From the NCBI GenBank assembly GCA_031553615.1, contig JAVBLJ010000019.1, positions 1-41,718 of the forward strand: DNA of 41,718 nucleotides, given 5' to 3'. This document shows, in pieces, positions 14,949 through 22,761 of this stretch. Each line of letters starts with the position of its first letter. Within the stretch, counting starts at the first letter, position 1. This stretch comes from WQXF01 sp031553615 (GTDB lineage: Bacteria > Bacillota > Clostridia > Christensenellales > Aristaeellaceae). The notes under the pieces are model-generated. The model did not search any database. It saw only the letters and a program-made list of their open reading frames with translations, and was not told the DNA's origin. A program made the translations under genes and the position numbers.

Positions 14949-16697
14949 TTATCGGCCTGCGGCTTCCTGCCCCGCCATCTTGCTCCAGCTATCCTTCAGG
15001 CTCACGGTGCGGTTGAACACCGGCGCGCCGGGCATGCTGTCGGCATCCATGGTGAAGTAGCCCACGCGCAGGAACTGGAACCGGTCGCCGGGGTTGGCCT
15101 GGGCCAGCGCGGGTTCGGCATAGCCGTGCGCCACGCTCAGCGATTCGGGATTAAGGCGGGAGATGAAGTCCTTCTTATCGTGATGGGCTGGGGCAAGGCT
15201 TTCTGCGGCCTCGGCGGCCTCGTTCTCTTCGCCCAGCTCCTCGGCGTTTTCATCCTTCAGCAGCGGCTCGTACAGCCGCGCTTCCACCGGCACCGCATCG
15301 GCGGCATGCACCCAGTGCAGCGTGCCCTTGACCTTGCGCGCCGCACCCTCGCAGCCCGATTTGCTATCCAAATCCACGGTGCAGCGCAGCTCGATGGGGT
15401 TGCCCTGCGGATCGACGATGGCCTTTTCACACTTGATGATGTACGCGCCCTTGAGCCGCACCTCGCCGCCCGGGAACAGGCGGAAGAACTTCTTGGGCGG
15501 ATCCAGCATGAAATCTTCCTGCTCGATATAGAGCTCGCGGCCAAAGGTGACCTGGCGTTCGCCCAGCTCGGGGTGATCGGGGTGATTTTCGAGGGTGAGG
15601 GTTTCGACCTGGCCTTCAGGCCAGTTGGTAAGCACCACCTTTATCGGGCGCAGCACCGCCATGGCGCGGGCCGCCGTGTTGCCCAAATCCTCGCGCACGC
15701 AGTGCTCCAGCAGGCCAAAGTCGGCCACCGAATCGGCCTTGCTCATGCCTATGCGATCCACGAAATCGCGAATGGCGGCGGGGGTGTAACCGCGGCGGCG
15801 CATGCCGGCGATGGTGGGCATGCGCGGATCGTCCCACCCGGCCACGTGGCCGCCCTCCACCAGCTGGCGCAGGTAGCGCTTGGACATGATGGTGCGCGTC
15901 ATGTTCAGCCGCGCAAACTCGATCTGACGCGGCGGCTCCTGGGTGAAGCCGCACTTTTCCACCACCCAATCGTACAGCGGGCGATGGTTCTCAAACTCCA
16001 GCGAGCACAGCGAGTGCGTGATGCGCTCCAGCGCGTCCTCGATGGAGTGGGCGTAATCGTACATGGGGTAGATGCACCACGCATCGCCGGTGCGGTGATG
16101 CGCCACGTGCACAATGCGGTAGATGACCGGATCGCGCATGTTCATGTTGGGTGAGGACATGTCGATCTTCGCGCGCAGCACGCGGGTACCGTCGGCAAAT
16201 TCCCCGGCCTTCATGCGCTGGAACAGATCGAGGTTTTCCTCCACCGAGCGCTCGCGGTAGGGCGAGTTGCTGCCCGGCTCGGTCAGCGTGCCGCGGGTGG
16301 CGCGAATCTGCTCGTGCGTTAGATCGCACACGTAGGCGTTGCCCTCGCGAATCAGCTTGAGCGCCAGCTCGTACATGGTGGGGAAATAATCGGAGGCGTA
16401 GTAGAGCCCGCCGGTCCATTCGAAGCCCAGCCAGCGGATATCCTCCATAATCGCGCGGACGTACTCTTCGCTCTCCTTCGAGGGGTTGGTGTCGTCAAAG
16501 CGCAGGTTGCACAGCCCGTCGTAGCGTTGCGCGGTCAGGAAATTGATGCAGATGGCCTTGCAGTGCCCAATGTGGAAGTAGCCGTTGGGCTCGGGCGGAA
16601 AGCGCGTTTGCACGCGGCCCCCGTTCTTTCCGTTGGAAAGATCGGTATCCACGATGTCCCAAATGAAGTTGGTGCGCATGGTCTTGGCGTCCTGCAT
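14949..16697 (-). CDS. glnS: Glutaminyl-tRNA synthetase
   Basis: Class I synthetase charging tRNA-Gln directly. The 582-residue product has HIGH motif PPEPNGYFHIGH (34-45), the GlnRS-type FDDTNPSKE (about 67-75), the KMSKS-type motif IMSKRYL (270-276), and a C-terminal pair of anticodon-binding beta-barrels (about 345-580). A Glu/Ala-rich insert (ENAEELGEENEAAEAAES) lies in the C-terminal barrel region. ATG at 16697 with AAGGAGG eight bases upstream; the -35/-10 promoter is at 16760-16787. First gene of the glnS-gltX operon. Many Bacillota lack GlnRS and use GatCAB transamidation instead. Confidence 0.95.
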   Translation of the reverse strand: MQDAKTMRTNFIWDIVDTDLSNGKNGGRVQTRFPPEPNGYFHIGHCKAICINFLTAQRYDGLCNLRFDDTNPSKESEEYVRAIMEDIRWLGFEWTGGLYYASDYFPTMYELALKLIREGNAYVCDLTHEQIRATRGTLTEPGSNSPYRERSVEENLDLFQRMKAGEFADGTRVLRAKIDMSSPNMNMRDPVIYRIVHVAHHRTGDAWCIYPMYDYAHSIEDALERITHSLCSLEFENHRPLYDWVVEKCGFTQEPPRQIEFARLNMTRTIMSKRYLRQLVEGGHVAGWDDPRMPTIAGMRRRGYTPAAIRDFVDRIGMSKADSVADFGLLEHCVREDLGNTAARAMAVLRPIKVVLTNWPEGQVETLTLENHPDHPELGERQVTFGRELYIEQEDFMLDPPKKFFRLFPGGEVRLKGAYIIKCEKAIVDPQGNPIELRCTVDLDSKSGCEGAARKVKGTLHWVHAADAVPVEARLYEPLLKDENAEELGEENEAAEAAESLAPAHHDKKDFISRLNPESLSVAHGYAEPALAQANPGDRFQFLRVGYFTMDADSMPGAPVFNRTVSLKDSWSKMAGQEAAGR

Positions 16698-16759
16698 GGC
16701 TAGGTCCTCCTTAATTTCCCGGGTTTCATTTTATTGCGCATGAAAAGGGATAATATCGT

Positions 16760-16787
16760 ATTGTACCATAAAAATTTCAAAAAACAA
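16760..16787 (-). promoter_or_regulatory. glnS-gltX promoter
   Basis: On the minus strand TTGTTT (16787-16782), 16-bp spacer, TACAAT (16765-16760), in an A/T-rich stretch that contrasts with the surrounding GC-rich DNA. Confidence 0.7.
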
Positions 16788-16830
16788 CGAGAAAGCCCGC
16801 CCCAACACAAAAAATCGTGCAAAAACCGAT

Positions 16831-16859
16831 TTGCGGGGACGGGGGTTTTCCCGTATACT
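16831..16859 (+). promoter_or_regulatory. Promoter of the fumarase alpha gene
   Basis: TTGCGG (16831-16836), 17-bp spacer, TATACT (16854-16859). It places the transcription start near 16866 and supports the GTG start at 16933 over any upstream codon. Confidence 0.7.
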
Positions 16860-16932
16860 GTATGCAATACGCAGCGGAGAGGCACAGACCGCACCACCCC
16901 CTGTGCCCGCCCCGCCTAAGGAGGGCCTTTCT

Positions 16933-17772
16933 GTGCGCGAAATTCCGGTATCGGCCATCGAAAAAGCCATCAAAACGCTGTGCCTTTCAGCCTGCCGCGA
17001 GATTGAGCCCGACGTGCTGTGCGCGCTGCGCGCCGCGCAGGAGGCCGAACGATCGCCCTTTGGCCGCGAAATTTTGCGGCAGATCGTGGAGAACGACGAG
17101 CTGGCCTGCGCGAAGAGCATGCCCATCTGCCAGGACACCGGGCTGGTGGTGGCGTTCATCGACGTGGGCATGGACGTGCACCTCTTCGGCGGCGATCTGC
17201 AGGCGGCCGTGGATGCCGGGGTGCGCGCGGCCTATCGCGAGGGCTGCTTCCGCAGCTCGGTGCTCTCACCGCTTTCGCGCAAGAGCACCGGCGATAACAC
17301 GCCCGCCGTGGTGCATCTGCGGCTGGTGCCCGGCGAGACAATCGATATCAGCGTGGCCCCCAAGGGCTTTGGCAGCGAGAACATGAGCCGCCTGGGCATG
17401 CTCACCCCCTCGCAGGGTGTGGCGGGCGTGGCCGATTTTGTGGTAGATACCGTGCGCATCGCCGGGGCCAACCCCTGCCCGCCGGTGGTGGTGGGCGTGG
17501 GCATTGGCGGCACCGCCGAAAGCGCCATGCTGCTGGCCAAGCGGCAGCTGCTCCGCGCGATCGGCGAACCCTCGCCCGATCCGGAACTGGCCCCGCTGGA
17601 GGCCGAGCTGCTCACCCGTGTCAACGGGTTGGGCATCGGCCCCCAGGGCCTGGGCGGCGACGTGACCGCCTTGGCCGTGCACTGCGCGCAGCTCCCCACC
17701 CACATCGCCGGGCTGCCGGTGGCGGTCAACATGCAGTGCCACGTGGCGCGGCATAAGCGAGTGGTGCTGTAG
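16933..17772 (+). CDS. Class I fumarate hydratase / L(+)-tartrate dehydratase alpha subunit
   Basis: Iron-sulfur hydro-lyase subunit acting on fumarate/malate or tartrate. The 279-residue product is the normal alpha-subunit length, with the three cluster cysteines expected of the family: C66 in ICQDTG, C182 in NPCPPVVVG, and one in NMQCHVARH near the C-terminus. KSTGDNTPA and GVGIGGTAESAMLLAKR are further family segments. GTG start at 16933 with AAGGAGG eight bases upstream. The beta subunit, normally encoded next to or fused to alpha, is not in the window: a terminator follows and the next gene is convergent. Fumarase versus tartrate dehydratase cannot be separated on sequence alone. Confidence 0.9.
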   Translation: MREIPVSAIEKAIKTLCLSACREIEPDVLCALRAAQEAERSPFGREILRQIVENDELACAKSMPICQDTGLVVAFIDVGMDVHLFGGDLQAAVDAGVRAAYREGCFRSSVLSPLSRKSTGDNTPAVVHLRLVPGETIDISVAPKGFGSENMSRLGMLTPSQGVAGVADFVVDTVRIAGANPCPPVVVGVGIGGTAESAMLLAKRQLLRAIGEPSPDPELAPLEAELLTRVNGLGIGPQGLGGDVTALAVHCAQLPTHIAGLPVAVNMQCHVARHKRVVL

Positions 17773-17811
17773 CAGAGCGCCGCTGATACAGAGACCCTGG
17801 CAACACACGAA

Positions 17812-17860
17812 ACCCCATCCCCTTCGCGGCAAAGCCTGCCGAGAGCGGATGGGGTGTTTT
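17812..17860 (+). terminator. Terminator after the fumarase alpha gene
   Basis: A 9-bp stem ACCCCATCC (17812-17820) with 17847-17855, followed by GTTTTGTT. The loop contains a second short palindrome (CGGC...GCCG). Confidence 0.8.
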
Positions 17861-17879
17861 GTTGCCTGTGCGTCTGCGA

Positions 17880-18701
17880 TTACGGGGTGGGCGAAAGCAG
17901 CGACGCGCTGACGTAGCCGATGTTCCCGGTGGGGGTTAGCACCTTGTACCAGCCCGGGGTGCCTAGCTCCTCCGGCGTGGCGATCACCACCACCGCGCTG
18001 CCCTTCACCACGCTCTCCACCCTGGGGGAATCACTGCTGGGCTTTTCGCGCACGTTGGCGCTGTTGGTGTTGGTGATGTACAGGAGGGTAATCGCCTTGG
18101 TGGGTTCGGGCGACGGGGTGAATGTGGGCTCCTCGGCGGGCAGGGGCGTGGGCTGCTGCGCGGGGGCTTCGGGGCCGTCGGTGGCGCTCGCCGCCGCTCC
18201 GCCCTGGCTCCTATCCTGCTTGGTGTTGTTCAGCATATCGAGCTTATCGTTCGAGGCTGTGCGCGGCTTGTTCGCATTGGCAGGGCTCGCCGGGGCTTGC
18301 GTGGGCTGTGCGGTGGGCGCAGCGGTGGGCACTTGGGTGCTCTCAACAGCAGGCGCTTGGGTGGGCGCTTGGGTGGGTGCGGGCGTGGGCTGTGCGGTAG
18401 CCAGCGGGGCCTCGGTCGGCAGGGCCGTGGCGGGTTGGATGGTGGCCACCGGAGGGCTCTGCTCCCGCGCGGAATCCGCCGTATCGGCCTGCAAGGGCTC
18501 TATGCGGAAGAGGGGCTCCTGGCCCGCCGCGAGGGCCTGCACCGGGCGGAAGCCCCGGAAGGCGCTGAGCGCCACGTGGCGCACGCCCGCAACCACCGGC
18601 CAGAATACGCGGGTGGTTACGGCACCATACACCAGCGCGCCGCAAAGCACGAGCAGCAGAGCGATGCGCTTCCCAGGCGCGGGATTTTTACGGCTGTTCA
18701 C
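17880..18701 (-). CDS. Membrane-anchored SH3b protein with a Pro/Thr-rich stalk
   Basis: The 273-residue product has a short basic N-terminus, one membrane segment (IALLLVLCGALVYGAVTTRV, about 13-32), a long Ala/Pro/Thr/Gln low-complexity stalk (about 90-200) and one C-terminal bacterial SH3 domain (about 205-273; TNSANVREKPSSDSPR, then GWYKVLTPTGNIGYVSASLL). It would place an SH3b ligand-binding domain outside the membrane, probably on the cell wall. GTG at 18701 was chosen because GGGAGG lies 8 bases upstream and the basic-hydrophobic anchor begins just after. Similar in design to the SH3b protein at 6256-7419, though not close in sequence. Ligand unknown. Confidence 0.8.
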   Translation of the reverse strand: MNSRKNPAPGKRIALLLVLCGALVYGAVTTRVFWPVVAGVRHVALSAFRGFRPVQALAAGQEPLFRIEPLQADTADSAREQSPPVATIQPATALPTEAPLATAQPTPAPTQAPTQAPAVESTQVPTAAPTAQPTQAPASPANANKPRTASNDKLDMLNNTKQDRSQGGAAASATDGPEAPAQQPTPLPAEEPTFTPSPEPTKAITLLYITNTNSANVREKPSSDSPRVESVVKGSAVVVIATPEELGTPGWYKVLTPTGNIGYVSASLLSPTP

Positions 18702-18974
18702 GGCGTTTTCCTCCCCGATCGATGGTAGGGGTAATCGCAACGAAAACCCAGGACAAAAATCAAGAGCAAAAATCGAAGGGTGTGTCTTGGCCTTGTCAGC
18801 ATAGCATGCCGACCGGGCCTGCGTTTTCCGCCGGGTTGCTGGCCGGTTTCACGCATTGTTCGATCCCATCATGATTCCATACCATTTTATGCTATCTACC
18901 CGCGTTTGTAAAGCACCCGTGCTCCCTCCTGCCCCGCCCCGAAGCCCAAAAGGCGAAGCTCCCCCACTCCCATC
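18702..18974. other. Intergenic stretch without a gene
   Basis: Between the divergent SH3b gene and the chaperone-kinase operon. I see no open reading frame with a ribosome binding site and no terminator. It is noticeably less GC-rich towards 18850-18900. The useful elements are the repeats and promoter immediately to the right. Confidence 0.5.
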
Positions 18975-19010
18975 TATACACCATCCTATACGTCATCCTA
19001 CACGTCATCC
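18975..19010. repeat. Three tandem 12-bp repeats upstream of the operon promoter
   Basis: Units 18975-18986, 18987-18998 and 18999-19010 follow TAYACRYCATCC: TATACACCATCC, TATACGTCATCC, TACACGTCATCC. They end six bases before the -35 box. Placement at about one helical turn each, on one face and next to the -35, is what an activator or repressor array would look like. Candidate binding site, possibly for the first gene's own product. Confidence 0.7.
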
Positions 19011-19015
19011 ATAGA

Positions 19016-19044
19016 TTGACAATAAAAACACAGTGTTCTATACT
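19016..19044 (+). promoter_or_regulatory. Strong promoter of the chaperone-kinase operon
   Basis: A perfect TTGACA (19016-19021), 17-bp spacer and TATACT (19039-19044). Transcription would start near 19051, so the ATG at 19046 is too early and translation most likely starts at 19079. Confidence 0.88.
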
Positions 19045-19078
19045 CATGAAAACCCCCGACCGAAAGCGAGGGATCACG

Positions 19079-20230
19079 ATGCAGCAGAAACCGGTGCATA
19101 CCGAAGGCTGGCGCAATGCCGTGGAAGTAACCGAGGATATCGAGGAACTTTCCGCGCTGCTCCGCGAGCTCGAAACCAAGCAGAGCAGCTGGCCCGTGTA
19201 TCTCGCCATGGAAAAAGAAAGCCGGGGACTCAAGACCGCTGTGCTGGCCAAGCGCTGCGGGCTGACCCGCCAGGGCATCGAGAAATGGCAGAACAAGGGC
19301 GCGCTGCCCGATTCACGCACCACCTTCATCAAGCTGGGCATGGCCTTTGGCATGAACCTGACCGAAATGAACCACCTGCTGCAGCGCTACGGCAAGTACC
19401 CCAAGCTCTACGCGAAAAACATGCACGATGCGCTGTGCCTATATGTCATAGAGCAGTACGGCAAGACCACGCCCGAAAGCGCCAAGCATGTCGATTATCC
19501 CTACGGCCATGTGGAAGCGCTGGACGCGCGCCTGCAAGAAAAGCTCTCCGCCTGGGAAGTCGAGGGCGCGCTGGGGCAGGAGGACCGGACGCTGCACGTG
19601 CAGGCGGGCATCGCCAGCGCACCAAGCGACGCGGATTTTCTCGAATACCTGCGCGAGCACCGTACCGTGTTCCTCTCCCATTCGTACCAGCAGCTCGAGC
19701 AGTGCATCCACGATTTTATTCGCATCCAGCAGCTCGACGCAACCGATCCGGATGCCGTGCCCACCATCCACGCGCTGGTGCAATCCGGCATGCTGGCCAA
19801 GGGCTTTGAGAAGGTCTACTCCCAGCTGCACACCCGGGGCGAGGTGCCCAGCCGCCTGAAGCTGATCGCCATCGGCCTAAGCTTCAACATGACGGTGGAA
19901 ATGATCGATCAGCTGCTATCGCTGGCCGGCATGGAGCCGCTGTGCGCGCGCGACCGGCTGGAGCTGGTGCTGATATTCGCGGTGCGATGCGCGCACATCT
20001 ACGATCCCACCCTAGAATACGACATCGCGCACAAGCTTTCGCAAAGCACGCAGGACGAAGGGCGTAGGCGGCAGTGCGCCGAGATCAAGGAGTTGCACGA
20101 GCGCATCCTGCGCGATTATCCGCCCAGCAAGCTAGAGATCGGCAGCGTGAACGAGTACGTGCGGCACGTGCTGGCGCAGCTGCGCATGGAGGAGGAAGCA
20201 GGCGAGCTGCTCGATCTGCTGAGCCCGTAA
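19079..20230 (+). CDS. Helix-turn-helix-type protein with internal duplication, first gene of the operon
   Basis: The 383-residue protein has a helix-turn-helix-like segment LKTAVLAKRCGLTRQGIEKW (about 51-70). It is followed by a module SRTTFIKLGMAFGMNLTEMN...LLQRYG (about 79-127) that recurs as SRLKLIAIGLSFNMTVEMID...LLSLAG (about 258-305). It is otherwise helical, without enzyme motifs, signal peptide or membrane segment. ATG at 19079, weak GAGGGA upstream; the TSS makes upstream starts unlikely. As the only visible DNA-binding candidate in the operon, and next to three 12-bp repeats, it may regulate it; this is inference. The second copy could bind a ligand or partner instead of DNA. Confidence 0.7.
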   Translation: MQQKPVHTEGWRNAVEVTEDIEELSALLRELETKQSSWPVYLAMEKESRGLKTAVLAKRCGLTRQGIEKWQNKGALPDSRTTFIKLGMAFGMNLTEMNHLLQRYGKYPKLYAKNMHDALCLYVIEQYGKTTPESAKHVDYPYGHVEALDARLQEKLSAWEVEGALGQEDRTLHVQAGIASAPSDADFLEYLREHRTVFLSHSYQQLEQCIHDFIRIQQLDATDPDAVPTIHALVQSGMLAKGFEKVYSQLHTRGEVPSRLKLIAIGLSFNMTVEMIDQLLSLAGMEPLCARDRLELVLIFAVRCAHIYDPTLEYDIAHKLSQSTQDEGRRRQCAEIKELHERILRDYPPSKLEIGSVNEYVRHVLAQLRMEEEAGELLDLLSP

Positions 20231-20354
20231 GCCCATTGCCCGTAAACCCTTTGCCCGCGAGAGACCCGGCGCCAAACCCCGGTGCAACCCAAAGCGAAAG
20301 ATGCCGGACGTAGGTGTGATACCTTGTAGCTGAAAATGCGAGGAGGGCACCGCT

Positions 20355-22727
20355 ATGACCGATAACACCGCGACCCGTTCCCTGGCCGAACATCTGCAAG
20401 CCTGTTTCGCGCTCCCTTGGACGCTGGCGCGCACCCTCTACGAGGACGAGCAGGGGCGCGGCACCGGCGTGTACGAAATTCAATCGGAGACCGAATCCGG
20501 CGCGGAGCGCTCGGCGCTCAAATGCGTGCGCGTGCCCGCCGCCAAGCGGGCCAAAGCGCTGCGCGAGGCCGGGTTGATGCGCTACCTTTCGGATTGTGAA
20601 AACATCGTCACCATCCACGAATACGTGGCCGTGGAGGAGGGCGACGATGTGCTGCTGCTCCTGCGCATGGAGCTGCTGGTTTCGCTGGACGCGCTGCTGG
20701 AGAGCGGCGAGCTGCCCGATACCCCTTCGGATGCGGAAATCGCGCGCATCGGCGCGGACATCTGCAATGCGTTGGCCTTCTGCCACGCCGAAAAGATCGC
20801 CCACCGCGACGTGAAGCCCCAGAACATTTTTCGTTCGGAGGCCGGTGCGTTCAAGCTGGGCGATTTTGGTATTTCTCGCATGTTTCAGGAGTACGTAAAC
20901 CTTTCGAACACCGTGAAGAGCGAATATACGCCGCTGTACGCCGCCCCCGAGGTGCTGGCCGCCCAGGATGCGGATTACCGCCTAGCCGACCTATACTCGC
21001 TGGGGCTGGTGCTCTACAAGCTGGGCAACAGAAGCGTGCTGCCTTTTGGCCCCTCGGGGCTGGGCGACCTGCTGGCCCGCCGCCGCGCCGGTGAGGAGCC
21101 GCCGCTGGCCGCGCACTGCGGCAAGCCGCTGGCCAGCATCGCCGCCAAGGCGCTGAGGTTCGATCCGAAGGAGCGCTACCCGGATGCGCAGGCCATGCTG
21201 CACGATCTGCGCACCGTGCTGGAGGGCGAGGGCAAAAACAGCGCACTCGCCGAACAGCTTTGGCGCGAGGGAGACGCGCTGTACGCCCGCCAGGAATATG
21301 GCGCGGCCTACGAGCACTTTATTGAAGCGTACGAGGGCGGCTATGAGCGCGCGGCCTACTCGCTGGGGCTGTGCATGTACCATGGCAACGGCACCGAGCA
21401 GGGCACAGACGGCGCGGTGGAGTTGCTGCTGCCCTACGCCGATTTGGGCGATACCGAGGCCTGCTACCTGTGCGGCCTCTACTTCTATAGCCAAAGCGTG
21501 GCCAAAAAGGATTATGCGCGCGCGGTGCGCTACTTCCAGGTCGCGGCGGCCAAGGGGCATGCCGATGCGCAATTCCGGCTGGGCTACTGCTTCCGCAAGG
21601 GCTACTCCATCGAAAAGGACGACGCCCAGGCCGAGAAATGGTTCCGGCTGGCGGCGGCGCAAGGGCACATCGGCGCGCAATCGTACATCCAGCATGAGCA
21701 ATTCTGGGGCATTTACGATTGGATGGAGACCGAGGGTGGCAAATCGGTGCGCCTGACCCGGGTCAAGTACATCGATCCGCAGGGCTGCGCGCTCATCCCC
21801 GAGGAAATCGACGGCAAGCCGGTGACCGCATTGGCCGAGTACCTCTTCCTTGAAAAGCCGCCGGAGCACACTGCGCAAGAGAAGCGCGCTTCGCTGCTCA
21901 CCACCTCGAACGGCGAGGTACGGCAGCTGTTCCTGCCCAGCAGCGTGCGCACCGTGGAGCGCGGCGCGTTTTACGGCTGCGTAAACCTGCAGGAAATCCT
22001 GCTCTCTCCCGCCAGCGAACACCTGTGCATGCGCGAAGGCGCGCTCTATACGGCCGACGGCAAAACGCTGCTGCTCTACCCGGCGTGCAGCGATGCGGAG
22101 AAGTTCACCGTCGCGCCCGGCACGGTGGAGATCGCCGACTACGCGTTCCTCTGCTGCGGGACGCTGCGGGCCGTGGAGCTGCCCGGCTCGCTGCGCCGCA
22201 TCGGCGATATGGCGTTCGCCGGTTGCCATTCGCTGGCCCGCATCGCGCTGCCCGAGGGCCTAGAAGGCCTGGGTGTGGAGGCCTTCGCGTTCTGCGATAA
22301 GCTAACCCGCCTGGGCATTCCCGATAGCGTGCGGCGCATCGGCCAGCACCTGCTCTCCCGCCGCTTCTCCCCGGTAATCCTCTGCTCCGAAAAATCCTAC
22401 GCCGCCGCCTACGCGGGCGAATACTGCATCCCCTACCGCAACCCCGGCCCCGATGAAGCTTCGCCCCGGGAGCCGACGGATTCCCTCTCGGACGAGGTGC
22501 AGCAGCTGCTGATGGGCGGGCTGCTCGCGCTGACCGTAGCCTACGAACGCCACCCTGAGGGCGTGCCCAAGAGCTCGGGCTCCTACCGCATCGTGATGTC
22601 GGCGGGGCAGGAGGTGTACGAAGGCGGAGGCGCGCCGCTGCTTCATGCGCTAATCAGCCTTTTTACGGATCGCTACCCACAACACGTGAAGGAACTGACG
22701 GCCTATTGGGCGCGTTTCCGCTCATAA
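20355..22727 (+). CDS. Ser/Thr protein kinase fused to Sel1 and BspA-type leucine-rich repeats
   Basis: Eukaryotic-like kinase of 790 residues. Kinase domain about 20-292: GRGTGVY loop, K56 in SALKCV, catalytic HRDVKPQNIF (H150, D152, N157), DFG at 170-172, APE at 197-199; all catalytic residues look intact. Sel1-like repeats follow (about 330-445; AAKGHADAQFRLGYCFRKGY, AAAQGHIGAQ), then a leucine-rich repeat region of the LRR_5/BspA type (about 520-675; VERGAFYGCVNLQEI, IADYAFLCCGTLRAVELPGS, IGDMAFAGCHSLARIALPEG). The C-terminal 100 residues are unassigned. No membrane segment, so cytoplasmic. ATG at 20355 with AGGAGGG eight bases upstream. It lies 124 bp after the HTH gene and 34 bp before the AAA+ gene. 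LRR_5 repeats are more usual in surface proteins. Confidence 0.88.
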   Translation: MTDNTATRSLAEHLQACFALPWTLARTLYEDEQGRGTGVYEIQSETESGAERSALKCVRVPAAKRAKALREAGLMRYLSDCENIVTIHEYVAVEEGDDVLLLLRMELLVSLDALLESGELPDTPSDAEIARIGADICNALAFCHAEKIAHRDVKPQNIFRSEAGAFKLGDFGISRMFQEYVNLSNTVKSEYTPLYAAPEVLAAQDADYRLADLYSLGLVLYKLGNRSVLPFGPSGLGDLLARRRAGEEPPLAAHCGKPLASIAAKALRFDPKERYPDAQAMLHDLRTVLEGEGKNSALAEQLWREGDALYARQEYGAAYEHFIEAYEGGYERAAYSLGLCMYHGNGTEQGTDGAVELLLPYADLGDTEACYLCGLYFYSQSVAKKDYARAVRYFQVAAAKGHADAQFRLGYCFRKGYSIEKDDAQAEKWFRLAAAQGHIGAQSYIQHEQFWGIYDWMETEGGKSVRLTRVKYIDPQGCALIPEEIDGKPVTALAEYLFLEKPPEHTAQEKRASLLTTSNGEVRQLFLPSSVRTVERGAFYGCVNLQEILLSPASEHLCMREGALYTADGKTLLLYPACSDAEKFTVAPGTVEIADYAFLCCGTLRAVELPGSLRRIGDMAFAGCHSLARIALPEGLEGLGVEAFAFCDKLTRLGIPDSVRRIGQHLLSRRFSPVILCSEKSYAAAYAGEYCIPYRNPGPDEASPREPTDSLSDEVQQLLMGGLLALTVAYERHPEGVPKSSGSYRIVMSAGQEVYEGGGAPLLHALISLFTDRYPQHVKELTAYWARFRS

Positions 22728-22761
22728 ATCGGCACAGTCCGAACGGACGAGGAGGATAACC

